Shown here: one piece after another, positions 25,930 through 33,590 of the stretch
Position numbering within the stretch: the first letter of the stretch is position 1
How the letters are laid out: each line of letters starts with the position of its first letter
Origin: Polaribacter sp. IC073
GTDB lineage: Bacteria; Bacteroidota; Bacteroidia; Flavobacteriales; Flavobacteriaceae
NCBI RefSeq assembly: GCF_007997075.1
Contig: NZ_VORS01000005.1
Span: 186,001-250,000, forward strand
DNA length: 64,000 bases
Direction of reading: 5' to 3'
The notes under the pieces: generated by a model
Told to the model about the DNA's origin: nothing
Database searches by the model: none
The model's input: the letters and a program-made list of their open reading frames with translations, nothing else
Position numbers and translations under genes: made by a program

Positions 25930-27657
25930 ATGAGTAAGATAATAACGGGTTTTTCTAAGTTTACAAAAGAAGAAAAAATAAATTGGTTGGCAGAAAATTA
26001 TTTAAAGAATAATTCAACTGCAATCGATATTATAAAGCAATATTGGAATGCTGATGAGAAATTGCAACAATTGCATGACGATTTCATAGAAAATACCATC
26101 TCTAATTTCTATCTACCAATGGGCGTTGCGCCAAATTTTTTAATAAATGGTGAAGCATATGCAATACCAATGGTTACCGAAGAAAGTTCTGTAGTTGCTG
26201 CAGCTTCTTTGGTTGCTAAGTTTTGGAGTACAAAAGGTGGTTTTAAAACCACCGTTTTTGGGACCACGAAAATAGGGCAAGTCCATTTTATGTTTGCAGG
26301 TGAAAAAGCAGACTTAGAAAAGTATTTCAATAAAAATAAAATAGCATTATATGCTGCAACGGCTTCCATCACTAAAAATATGGAAAAACGTGGTGGCGGA
26401 ATTTTAGATATAAAATTAGTTGATAAAACAGAGAAGCTAGAAAATTACTATCAATTACACATCACCTTTGAAACGAAAGATTCTATGGGTGCGAATTTTA
26501 TTAATTCTTGCTTAGAAGCAATTGCGACTGAATTTAGAAATGATGAAATAGAAATTGTCATGAGTATTTTGTCTAATTACGTGCCAGAATGTTTGGTAAG
26601 GGCAGAAGTGAGCTGTAAGATTGAAGACTTAGGCGTTAAAAATCCGCAAAAATTTGCAGAAAAATTCTACCAAGCAGTAAAAATTGCAGAAATAGAACCT
26701 TACAGAGCAGTGACGCATAATAAAGGAATTATGAACGGCATTGATGCGGTAGTTTTAGCAACAGGAAATGATTTTAGAGCTGTGGAAGCTGGCGTTCATG
26801 CATACGCATCTCGTTCAGGAAGCTACACAAGTCTGTCTCATTGCACTATTGATAACGGTATTTTTAAATTTTGGTTAGATGTACCTTTGGCGTTAGGAAC
26901 TGTTGGCGGTATTACTGCTTTGCATCCTTTGGCAAAATTATCTTTAGAAATGTTACAGAATCCTTCTGCTAAAGAGTTAATGGCAATTATAGCAACCGCT
27001 GGTTTGGCGCAGAATTTTGCAGCCTTAAGAGCATTAACAACCAAAGGAATTCAGCATGGACACATGAAAATGCATTTACAGAATATTATAAATCAGTTAG
27101 GTGCAAATAAAATAGAGAAAGAAAAAATAACAACTTTTTTCGATGGAAAAACAGTTTCACATGCTGCTGTAGTTTCGAAGTTTGAAACATTGAGAAAAGC
27201 GAAAGTACATTGGGTAGATTTTACAAATGAAAGTGAAGTGAGAAGTCTATTATCAAATCTAAAAATAGATTCAAAACCTATTTTTGGTAAAATGAACGGA
27301 CAACAAATGGTAGAACATGTAAGTTTTTTAATGAAGATTTCTAACGGAAAGGTGCCTGCAGATTATTTTGTAGAAGATGAAAAATCTGCAAGGAGAAAGG
27401 CTTTCTTAAAGACCGATGGTGAATTGCAAATTGGATTTAAACCAGCCATGTTATCGGAAGAACCTTACCCAGTAAAATTTGCAACAATAAAAGAATCCAT
27501 AGACGATTTAGTTTTACAAGTGAATGATTTTGAAAAACACTTTAAAACAGTGCAATCAGAAAATCACCCATTTTTTGGTGAATTAGATTTTGAATATTGG
27601 CAGAAATTTCATGTAAAACATTTTACGCATCACTTTAAACAATTTGGCTTGGTCTAA
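25930..27657 (+). CDS. Class II HMG-CoA reductase fused to a C-terminal DUF1569/DinB-like domain
   Basis: The first ~430 residues are a hydroxymethylglutaryl-CoA reductase giving mevalonate. They show the catalytic Glu in MVTEESSVVAAAS (81-93), DSMGANFINSC, the Lys region HNKGIMNG, the Asp in ATGNDFRAVEAG and the catalytic His in QHGHMKMH. Class II enzymes are usually about 430 residues; this one has 575. The extra ~145 residues begin near VHWVDFTNESEV and run through GQQMVEHVSFLMKISNGK and WQKFHVKHFTHHF, a pattern of the DUF1569/DinB-like four-helix fold, including the closing HxxxHxxQFG. The role of the tail is unknown. The stop overlaps the next start by one base (taATG). Anabolic use is inferred from the linked kinase. 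Confidence 0.92.
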   Translation: MSKIITGFSKFTKEEKINWLAENYLKNNSTAIDIIKQYWNADEKLQQLHDDFIENTISNFYLPMGVAPNFLINGEAYAIPMVTEESSVVAAASLVAKFWSTKGGFKTTVFGTTKIGQVHFMFAGEKADLEKYFNKNKIALYAATASITKNMEKRGGGILDIKLVDKTEKLENYYQLHITFETKDSMGANFINSCLEAIATEFRNDEIEIVMSILSNYVPECLVRAEVSCKIEDLGVKNPQKFAEKFYQAVKIAEIEPYRAVTHNKGIMNGIDAVVLATGNDFRAVEAGVHAYASRSGSYTSLSHCTIDNGIFKFWLDVPLALGTVGGITALHPLAKLSLEMLQNPSAKELMAIIATAGLAQNFAALRALTTKGIQHGHMKMHLQNIINQLGANKIEKEKITTFFDGKTVSHAAVVSKFETLRKAKVHWVDFTNESEVRSLLSNLKIDSKPIFGKMNGQQMVEHVSFLMKISNGKVPADYFVEDEKSARRKAFLKTDGELQIGFKPAMLSEEPYPVKFATIKESIDDLVLQVNDFEKHFKTVQSENHPFFGELDFEYWQKFHVKHFTHHFKQFGLV

Positions 27658-28583
27658 TGAATTACTACTCAAACGGAAAACTTTTATTAACGGGAGAATA
27701 TTTGGTCTTAGACGGTGCAAAATCTTTAGCAATACCTACAAAATTTGGTCAAGATTTAGTGGTGGAAAAAATAAAAGAGCCACAATTAATTTGGGGTAGT
27801 TTTACACACACTGGCGAATGTTGGTTCGAAGCAGTTTTCGATTTGCCAAAATTACGTTTGGTGAATTGTACTTTTAAATCAGAGAAAGAAGGAAATGCCG
27901 AGTTTATTGCAGAAACGTTGTTAGCAATTTTAGAGGAAGCAAAAAGGGTAAATCCTGCTTTTTTAAGTTCAGAAAACGGTTTTGTTGTAAAAACAAATCT
28001 TACATTTCCCAGAAATTGGGGTTTAGGAACATCATCAACTTTAGTAAATTCAATAGCAATTTGGGCAAATGTAGATGCGTTTCAATTATTATGGAACTCT
28101 TTTAAAGGAAGTGGTTATGATATTGCTTGTGCACAGAATAAGGAGCCAATATTTTATCAAATTCAAGATAAAAAACCTATTGTAAAAGAGGTTGAATTCA
28201 ATCCTAATTTTAAAGAAAATTTGTTTTTTGTGCATTTGAATCAGAAACAAGATTCTAAGGAAGGCATTGCGAAGTTTAGAGAAAGCGGACGTAATTTCGA
28301 TAAAGAAATAGCCGCAGTTTCTAGTATTTCTGAGGCGTTTTTAAAAGCAAATTCAATCATAGATTTTAATAAATTAATTGTAGAACACGAACAGATTATT
28401 AGTTCGATTATCAAATTAAAACCAGTAAAAGAAACGTTATTCTCTAATTATTTTGGAGAAATAAAAAGTTTGGGTGCTTGGGGGGGCGATTTTGTACTTG
28501 TCACAGGAAACGAGGAATCACCTGCATATTTTAAAAATAAAGGATATGAAACCATTCTTTCGTATTCAGAAATGATTTTATAG
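27657..28583 (+). CDS. GYDIA-family GHMP kinase (mevalonate-pathway type)
   Basis: A 308-residue small-molecule kinase. The N-terminus SNGKLLLTGEYLVLDGAKSL matches mevalonate or phosphomevalonate kinases. The ATP-binding GHMP loop is PRNWGLGTSSTLV (about 117-129), and the family-naming GYDIA (about 160-164) is present in SGYDIACA. The C-terminal GAWGGDFVLVTG motif is near 272-283. It is coupled to HMG-CoA reductase by a one-base overlap, so a mevalonate-pathway step is very likely. Whether it acts on mevalonate, phosphomevalonate or diphosphomevalonate cannot be settled here. Confidence 0.9.
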   Translation: MNYYSNGKLLLTGEYLVLDGAKSLAIPTKFGQDLVVEKIKEPQLIWGSFTHTGECWFEAVFDLPKLRLVNCTFKSEKEGNAEFIAETLLAILEEAKRVNPAFLSSENGFVVKTNLTFPRNWGLGTSSTLVNSIAIWANVDAFQLLWNSFKGSGYDIACAQNKEPIFYQIQDKKPIVKEVEFNPNFKENLFFVHLNQKQDSKEGIAKFRESGRNFDKEIAAVSSISEAFLKANSIIDFNKLIVEHEQIISSIIKLKPVKETLFSNYFGEIKSLGAWGGDFVLVTGNEESPAYFKNKGYETILSYSEMIL

Positions 28584-28596
28584 TAGCTAATTTAGG

Positions 28597-28656
28597 TCTC
28601 GACTGCGCTCGACCTGAGAATGAATATATTAAATGTCTCCTCGAGCGCAGTCGAGA
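28597..28656. repeat. Intergenic inverted repeat, CTCGACTGCGCTCGA family
   Basis: Perfect 16-base arms: TCTCGACTGCGCTCGA (28597-28612) and its complement (28641-28656), separated by 28 AT-rich bases. It fills the gap between the GHMP kinase and the flavoprotein gene. The GC-rich arms stand out from the local composition, as in dispersed Bacteroidota intergenic repeats. It could also act as a terminator or mRNA stabiliser. Confidence 0.85.
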
Positions 28657-28675
28657 GGTTTTAGAACAAAATAAC

Positions 28676-29887
28676 ATGAAGAAAATAGTAATTATTGGAG
28701 GTGGAGCAGCAGGGTATTTTACAGCAATTAATGCGAAAGAAAATAATCCTGATTTAGAGATTACTATTCTTGAAAAAGGAAAAGATGTCTTACAAAAAGT
28801 GAAGATTTCTGGTGGCGGAAGATGTAATGTTACACATGCGTGTTTTGAGCCTAAAGAGTTGGTGAAGTTTTATCCAAGAGGAGAAAAAGAGTTGTTAGGA
28901 CCTTTTCATCAGTTTATGACGGGCGATACTTTCGAATGGTTTGACGATCGCGGAGTTCCGTTAAAAATAGAAAACGATAATCGTGTTTTTCCGGAAGCAA
29001 ATACAAGTCAGGCAATTATAGATTGTTTTCAAAAATCTGTTGATAATTTAGGAATTAAAGTACTAACAAATTGTGGTGTAAACTCTGTTTATCAAGAAGG
29101 TGATAAATGGATTGTCAACACCAAAGAGCAAAATTTTGTAGCAGATCAATTAGTGATTGCTGCAGGAAGCTCTAAAAAAGTATGGGAATTGTGCGAAACA
29201 TTAGATCACTCTATCATAGAACCCGTTCCTTCTTTATTCACGTTTAATATCAATGACAAAAGGTTGGTAGATTTATTAGGAACTTCTGTGCCGAATGCAA
29301 CAGTAAATATTTCTGGTACAAAATTAGAAGCATCCGGACCTTTGTTAATTACACATTGGGGAATGAGCGGACCTGCTATTTTAAAATTATCTGCTTTTGG
29401 TGCACGAATTCTAGCCGACAAGAATTACCAATACAACGTAGAGGTAAATTGGTTGTCGAGACCAACAGACAAAGTTTTAAATGTTTTACTGAATTTAAAA
29501 AAGAAAGAACCTAGAAAAACTGTGATTTTAAAATCTCCTTTTACAGAGGTTACAAGAAGATTATGGGAGCGTTTTGTATTGTTTTCAGATATTGATAAAA
29601 CGCAGAATTGGGCAGATTTAAATAGTGCGCAGTTAGACAAATTAGCAACTCAATTAACAAAAGGAATTTACAATGCAAATGGTAGAACTACTTTTAAAGA
29701 TGAATTTGTAACGGCTGGTGGAATCGATTTAAAAGAAATTAATTTTAAACGTTTTGAAAGTAAAAAACACAAGAACTTGTTCTTTGTGGGGGAAGTTTTA
29801 AATATTGATGCAGTAACTGGCGGATTCAACTTTCAGAATGCATGGACAGGTGGTTTTATTTGTGCGAAAGCTTTGGCAGAGGATTAA
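28676..29887 (+). CDS. HI0933/BaiN-like FAD-dependent oxidoreductase
   Basis: A flavoprotein of 403 residues. The dinucleotide-binding motif GGGAAGYFTA is at residues 7-16. The family-specific SGGGRCNVTHAC is near 45-56, and the C-terminal FAD closure is VTGGFNFQNAWTGGF near 382-396. Members of this family are annotated as putative NAD(P)/FAD-dependent oxidoreductases; physiological substrates are mostly unknown. It is flanked on both sides by intergenic inverted repeats, so it is probably a single-gene unit. Confidence 0.9.
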   Translation: MKKIVIIGGGAAGYFTAINAKENNPDLEITILEKGKDVLQKVKISGGGRCNVTHACFEPKELVKFYPRGEKELLGPFHQFMTGDTFEWFDDRGVPLKIENDNRVFPEANTSQAIIDCFQKSVDNLGIKVLTNCGVNSVYQEGDKWIVNTKEQNFVADQLVIAAGSSKKVWELCETLDHSIIEPVPSLFTFNINDKRLVDLLGTSVPNATVNISGTKLEASGPLLITHWGMSGPAILKLSAFGARILADKNYQYNVEVNWLSRPTDKVLNVLLNLKKKEPRKTVILKSPFTEVTRRLWERFVLFSDIDKTQNWADLNSAQLDKLATQLTKGIYNANGRTTFKDEFVTAGGIDLKEINFKRFESKKHKNLFFVGEVLNIDAVTGGFNFQNAWTGGFICAKALAED

Positions 29888-29910
29888 AAAGTTTAATTAT
29901 CGTTAAAAAT

Positions 29911-30011
29911 GTCATTCCGAACGAAGAATGAGGAGGAGTCTAAATTTTAGATAATTCCAATCATTAAGAAGAGCTTCCTCAATCGCCTAAAAAGGCTCAT
30001 TTCGGAATGAC
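29911..30011. repeat. Intergenic inverted repeat, GTCATTCCGAA family
   Basis: 11-base arms GTCATTCCGAA (29911-29921) and TTCGGAATGAC (30001-30011) enclose about 80 bases with the segment AGAATGAGGAGGAGTCT. The whole block sits between two genes and looks like a non-coding dispersed repeat; no open frame crosses it. Confidence 0.8.
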
Positions 30012-30044
30012 ATGTGTTCATTAATTTTAGAAAAATAAAAAAAA

Positions 30045-30599
30045 ATGGCAAGAGCAGAATCAAATGAATTTCCAATAGGAAAAAAAGCACCAGATTTTAG
30101 GTTAATAAACACAGTAAATAATACAAACCTTTCTTTATCTGAAGCTAAAGGAGAAAAAGGAACGGTAATTATGTTTATCTGTAACCATTGTCCGTTTGTA
30201 ATTCACGTAAATTCTGAATTGATAAAAATGGCAAATGAATACCAAACCAAAGGAATTGGTTTTATTGCGATTAGTTCTAATGAAATTGAAAATTACCCAC
30301 AAGATGCACCAAATTTCATGAAGCAAGTTGCGGAGAATTTAAACTATCCTTTTCCGTATTTGTTTGATGAAACACAAGTAGTAGCAAAAGAATATGATGC
30401 CGCTTGTACACCCGATTTTTATGTTTTTGATGCTGATTTAAAAGCAGTTTATCACGGACAATTAGACAACTCTAGACCAGGGAATGGAAAACCGGTTACC
30501 GGAAAAGATATTAGAAGTGCTTTGGATAATTTATTGGAGAATAAAGCTATTTTAGAAAACCAGAAACCGAGTGTTGGTTGTGGTATTAAATGGAGGTAG
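30045..30599 (+). CDS. Thioredoxin-like (AhpC/TSA-type) protein with CNHCP motif
   Basis: A 184-residue cytoplasmic thioredoxin-fold protein. The opening FPIGKKAPDFRLINT is peroxiredoxin-like, and the redox motif is FICNHCPFV (about 45-53), a CxxC in the position of the thioredoxin site. Next come the ISSNEIENYPQDAP strand-helix, the cis-Pro region CTPDFYVFD (about 123-131) and a conserved Cys in the tail PSVGCGIKWR. This set corresponds to the PRX_like1 type; it may reduce thiols or peroxides. It is the last gene before the inserted cassette at 30612. Confidence 0.87.
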   Translation: MARAESNEFPIGKKAPDFRLINTVNNTNLSLSEAKGEKGTVIMFICNHCPFVIHVNSELIKMANEYQTKGIGFIAISSNEIENYPQDAPNFMKQVAENLNYPFPYLFDETQVVAKEYDAACTPDFYVFDADLKAVYHGQLDNSRPGNGKPVTGKDIRSALDNLLENKAILENQKPSVGCGIKWR

Positions 30600-30611
30600 G
30601 GTTTCGTTTTC

Positions 30612-30745
30612 GCTAACGGTTTGTGTATGATTAGTTGCGTGGTTAAGCAACTAAATTAGTAAATAAATCACAGATAGAATATTCCGCAGGAATGTTCGTA
30701 AGTCGGCAGTGAACAAGCCATTAATTATACACGGTGTTGTACATA
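30612..30745. repeat. Left stem-loop element of the single-gene cassette (134 bases)
   Basis: It begins with GCTAACG (30612-30618) and ends with GTTGTACATA (30736-30745). Inside, TGTGTATGATTAG (30622-30634) pairs with TTAATTATACACG (30721-30733): 13 pairs, three of them G-T. Two inner hairpins are visible: TTAGTTGC/GCAACTAA (30631-30654, competing with the outer stem by 4 bases) and GAATATTCC/GGAATGTTC (30677-30697, loop GCA). No coding frame. It lies immediately after the cassette gene's stop. Confidence 0.8.
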
Positions 30746-30753
30746 GTTATTTT

Positions 30754-32805
30754 TTAATTCAACATTTTTCCTTTATTGTCAAACAATTTATAACTTTTAT
30801 ATGAAGTTGATAAGAATGATTTCTTTTCTTCAGTCATTAATTCCTCGAATTTATAACCTAACAACTCAAACCCTTTAGGAATTTCTAAAGTCAATAATTT
30901 GTCACTGTTTAGTAAAATGAAACGTACATGTTTTCGATTCGGAAATGATATGTACAAAGAAATCGCATTATTAAAATCCAACGTTGATGTTAATTCTTTT
31001 GGCATTTCTTCTGTTATTCTATTTCTATGATTAGCAAATGACTTATTGTTTGTAAACTTTATATATAATTTATTTTCGAGGTTTTTATTGAGGATTTCTT
31101 GTAAGAATGGATGGTTTTCAACACGCGATTTTAATTTCTCTTTTTTGTATATAAAATTTTTAAGAGGTGTTGTTTTCTTTCCATTAGACATTGTTAAGTC
31201 ATATATTATTTTGTTATTAGAATCTTTTTCAACCAATTCTGCTGTCCAACAATCACCACTATAGCTATACGAACTAATATTAGCTACATAAGAAGAAATA
31301 ATTTCAAAATTATCTAAATCTTTTTTCTCTTTATGCAGTAAATCATAAAGTTGTTTATTTGGATATTCTATTCTTGATTTTATTTCAGTTGGAAGAAACG
31401 GAATTAATTTTATAATATTATTTTCTACATTTTTTATTTTAAGACTGTCTTTTAAAAAATATTGATAGTTCTTATAAGTGTTATAAAAATGTAGCTTATT
31501 AAATGCATCCATTGATTTGTTGCTAATTATTTCAAGAATTATATTTTCGAAATACTTCTGATATTTTGATTCTAAATTTGCATAAGCTTTTGCTATTTTA
31601 CTACCATTAGAAAAATAGTGTTTCTGGTTGGTGTTTTGAACCCTTAAATTAGAACCTAATAAAATTTTGTTTAAACTTAGATTTAATTTTGCAAGTTCAT
31701 TTATGTATGTTTTTCTAGCATTGGATGCAATATTACTATTAGCATTTCTAGAAACATTATCATTCATAACATTTAAGAATGATTTTATAAAAACTCCCCA
31801 ATTTTGAGTTTGAGATGAAATTGAGGCAATTCTTTTTTGTTGGATTATTGGACCATTATCAAAACTGCAAGAACCAACTTGTTGATTTTGTCTCATTAAG
31901 TTCAACGCTCTTTTTTTAGAAATTAATTGAGCAGTAAAGTCTTCTAAATCCCCATTTGAAACTTTGTTTTCTTCAGCATAAGTTAAAGTTTCAAGTAAAA
32001 GTTTTTTAAAATGTTTATCATTTCTAAATAAGCTGTCAGAAAATTTTTCTTTTTTTGATTGCCAATCGTTTAATTCCTTTCTTCTAGAAGTATAATCTTG
32101 CTCTTTTCTATAAGGAGGTTTGTTAGTCTTTGTTTGGTAATAACTAACCAATGAGTCAATAACTGTTTTTTTGTAGGGACTATAACTATTCGATTTTTTG
32201 TTCTTATCGTAAAAAATCGATGTTTCTGGTTTTACAATAATGTCTGTGTAGTATAGCCAATTTGCGTATTCTTCAGGAATATTAATAGATTTAAATTTAT
32301 TGATTAGATAAAACCCTTGAATGATTGAAGCATCTTTATATTTGCTCCAAGTTTCTTTATGTATTGAATAGAGAAATTTAATGTTACTATTATTTATGGA
32401 ATCGTTATAGTTTATTTTAATTAGATGACTTTGATTTTGACCTATTTCAAAAGATTTAATTTCTATTTTTTTTTCTTTTTTATAATTGACTCCTATATTT
32501 TTGATGATTAATAATTCTCGATCAATTTGAAGGCTTGGGTTTTCCTTAACCAGTTGTTCAAAATCTTCAGCATTGTTTAATGAGTGTAAAAAATCATTTG
32601 GTTTTTTTGTGATTATTTTAAAATAGTTAGCTGTTGTTTGAGGTAAGGATTTGAATGATGGAATTTCATTCTCTAGATATGTTTTTTCTAATGATTTAAT
32701 AATTGAATTGAGTTTAGGAATATCACTCTCATTCACAATTTTGTTTTGCGCATAAATATTATATGAAATCAAAGTTATAATGAATGTGTAGAATGTCTTT
32801 TTCAT
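30754..32805 (-). CDS. Secreted protein of unknown function (cassette cargo)
   Basis: Not recognised. 683 residues from the ATG at 32805; a TTG four codons upstream lies inside the flanking repeat and is unlikely. The N-terminus MKKTFYTFIITLISYNIYAQ is a clear signal peptide with cleavage after AQ. The mature part is Lys/Asn/Ile-rich, predicted mostly helical, with no transmembrane segment and no catalytic motif that I can name. A cysteine pair lies far apart (GSCSFDNG and GDCWTAEL). It is the only gene between two inverted stem-loop elements and interrupts an otherwise housekeeping neighbourhood. It is more AT-rich by eye than its neighbours. Transfer is inferred; function is open. Confidence 0.8.
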   Translation of the reverse strand: MKKTFYTFIITLISYNIYAQNKIVNESDIPKLNSIIKSLEKTYLENEIPSFKSLPQTTANYFKIITKKPNDFLHSLNNAEDFEQLVKENPSLQIDRELLIIKNIGVNYKKEKKIEIKSFEIGQNQSHLIKINYNDSINNSNIKFLYSIHKETWSKYKDASIIQGFYLINKFKSINIPEEYANWLYYTDIIVKPETSIFYDKNKKSNSYSPYKKTVIDSLVSYYQTKTNKPPYRKEQDYTSRRKELNDWQSKKEKFSDSLFRNDKHFKKLLLETLTYAEENKVSNGDLEDFTAQLISKKRALNLMRQNQQVGSCSFDNGPIIQQKRIASISSQTQNWGVFIKSFLNVMNDNVSRNANSNIASNARKTYINELAKLNLSLNKILLGSNLRVQNTNQKHYFSNGSKIAKAYANLESKYQKYFENIILEIISNKSMDAFNKLHFYNTYKNYQYFLKDSLKIKNVENNIIKLIPFLPTEIKSRIEYPNKQLYDLLHKEKKDLDNFEIISSYVANISSYSYSGDCWTAELVEKDSNNKIIYDLTMSNGKKTTPLKNFIYKKEKLKSRVENHPFLQEILNKNLENKLYIKFTNNKSFANHRNRITEEMPKELTSTLDFNNAISLYISFPNRKHVRFILLNSDKLLTLEIPKGFELLGYKFEELMTEEKKSFLSTSYKSYKLFDNKGKMLN

Positions 32806-32808
32806 AAT

Positions 32809-32864
32809 TATGTACAACTTTAGACGATTATGTGACGTTTTAATGACCTATAATCGGCGTTAGC
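32809..32864. repeat. Right stem-loop element of the single-gene cassette (56 bases)
   Basis: On the minus strand it begins with GCTAACG (32864-32858) and ends with GTTGTACATA (32818-32809), the same ends as the left element but in inverse orientation. The inner arms CGATTAT (32825-32831) and ATAATCG (32850-32856) pair perfectly. It ends 3 bases before the start codon of the cassette gene, so it forms the 5' leader. Confidence 0.8.
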
Positions 32865-32915
32865 TAAGTTATCATTTTTTAGGTTTAGAAACAAAACAAA
32901 CTATTGTAGAAAAAC

Positions 32916-32923
32916 TATCTTTG
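32916..32923 (+). promoter_or_regulatory. Promoter -7 element for mazG
   Basis: TATCTTTG matches TAnnTTTG, 35 bases before the mazG ATG. No TTG is found 17-23 bases upstream. Confidence 0.45.
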
Positions 32924-32958
32924 AGTTTTAAAACCTTTAAGGCTTCAAGACAAGAAAT

Positions 32959-33285
32959 ATGAACATAGAAAACGCACAGAAACAAGTAGACGATTGGATT
33001 AAAAATCACGGAGTTCGTTATTTTAACGAATTAACCAACATGGCGCAATTAACAGAAGAAGTTGGGGAGGTTGCACGTATTATTGCAAGACGTTATGGCG
33101 AGCAAAGTGAAAAAGAATCGGATAAAAATAAAGATTTAGGCGAAGAATTGGCAGATGTTATGTTCGTTGTCTTATGTTTGGCAAATCAAACAGGCATCGA
33201 TTTACAAGATGCTTTCGAAAAGAAATTAGATATTAAAACAAAACGCGATCACGATCGCCATCATAACAATCAAAAATTAAAATAG
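32959..33285 (+). CDS. MazG-like nucleotide pyrophosphohydrolase
   Basis: A small (108-residue) all-alpha NTP pyrophosphatase, likely a house-cleaning enzyme for non-canonical nucleotides. The metal-binding pattern ExxE...ExxD appears as LTEEVGEVARI (about 31-41) and LGEELADVMFV (about 60-70). A His/Lys-rich C-terminus (KRDHDRHHNNQKLK) follows. It is separated by a single base from the next small membrane-protein gene. Confidence 0.9.
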   Translation: MNIENAQKQVDDWIKNHGVRYFNELTNMAQLTEEVGEVARIIARRYGEQSEKESDKNKDLGEELADVMFVVLCLANQTGIDLQDAFEKKLDIKTKRDHDRHHNNQKLK

Positions 33286-33286
33286 A

Positions 33287-33535
33287 ATGACTTTTTTAGA
33301 AAAAACAAAACAACCACTTTTTTGGAATAACTTTGCAAAAGTTGCAATTCCTTTCTTTATCATGGTAACTTTAATTTCCTTATTTATGAATAGCTGGAAT
33401 GCTATTTTTGCTGGCGATTTTGCAAAAGTAAATGAAGTGAATTTTGCCGACGGAAAATGGATGAGCTTTTGGGGATTGAAAGTTTTTTTAAGTGCTTTTT
33501 ATGGCTTTTATGTAACCAATAAAAAAATGAAGTAA
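33287..33535 (+). CDS. Small membrane protein of unknown function
   Basis: Not recognised. 82 residues with two hydrophobic segments, about 17-35 (VAIPFFIMVTLISLFM) and 60-76, separated by a polar loop rich in Asp/Asn. It starts one base after mazG and is followed by a strong terminator, so the two form a bicistronic unit. No motif indicates an activity; an inner-membrane location is inferred. Confidence 0.75.
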   Translation: MTFLEKTKQPLFWNNFAKVAIPFFIMVTLISLFMNSWNAIFAGDFAKVNEVNFADGKWMSFWGLKVFLSAFYGFYVTNKKMK

Positions 33536-33537
33536 AA

Positions 33538-33571
33538 ATAAAAAAGCGACTGAAAAGTCGCTTTTTTATTT
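33538..33571. terminator. Bidirectional terminator, mazG unit / BNR-repeat gene
   Basis: AAAAAAGCGACT, loop GAAA, AGTCGCTTTTTT between convergent genes. Confidence 0.92.
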
Positions 33572-33590
33572 TTAAGATTTTACAAGTTAT

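Noticed and set aside
30612..32864. Classical integron cassette with standard attC sites
   Set aside because: Sizes fit, but the end boxes miss the attC consensus at key positions, the two elements are inverted rather than direct, and no integrase or attI is in the window. Kept only as an attC-like comparison.
30612..32864. Insertion sequence or transposon
   Set aside because: No transposase in the unit and no target-site duplication visible at the outer GCTAACG/CGTTAGC ends.
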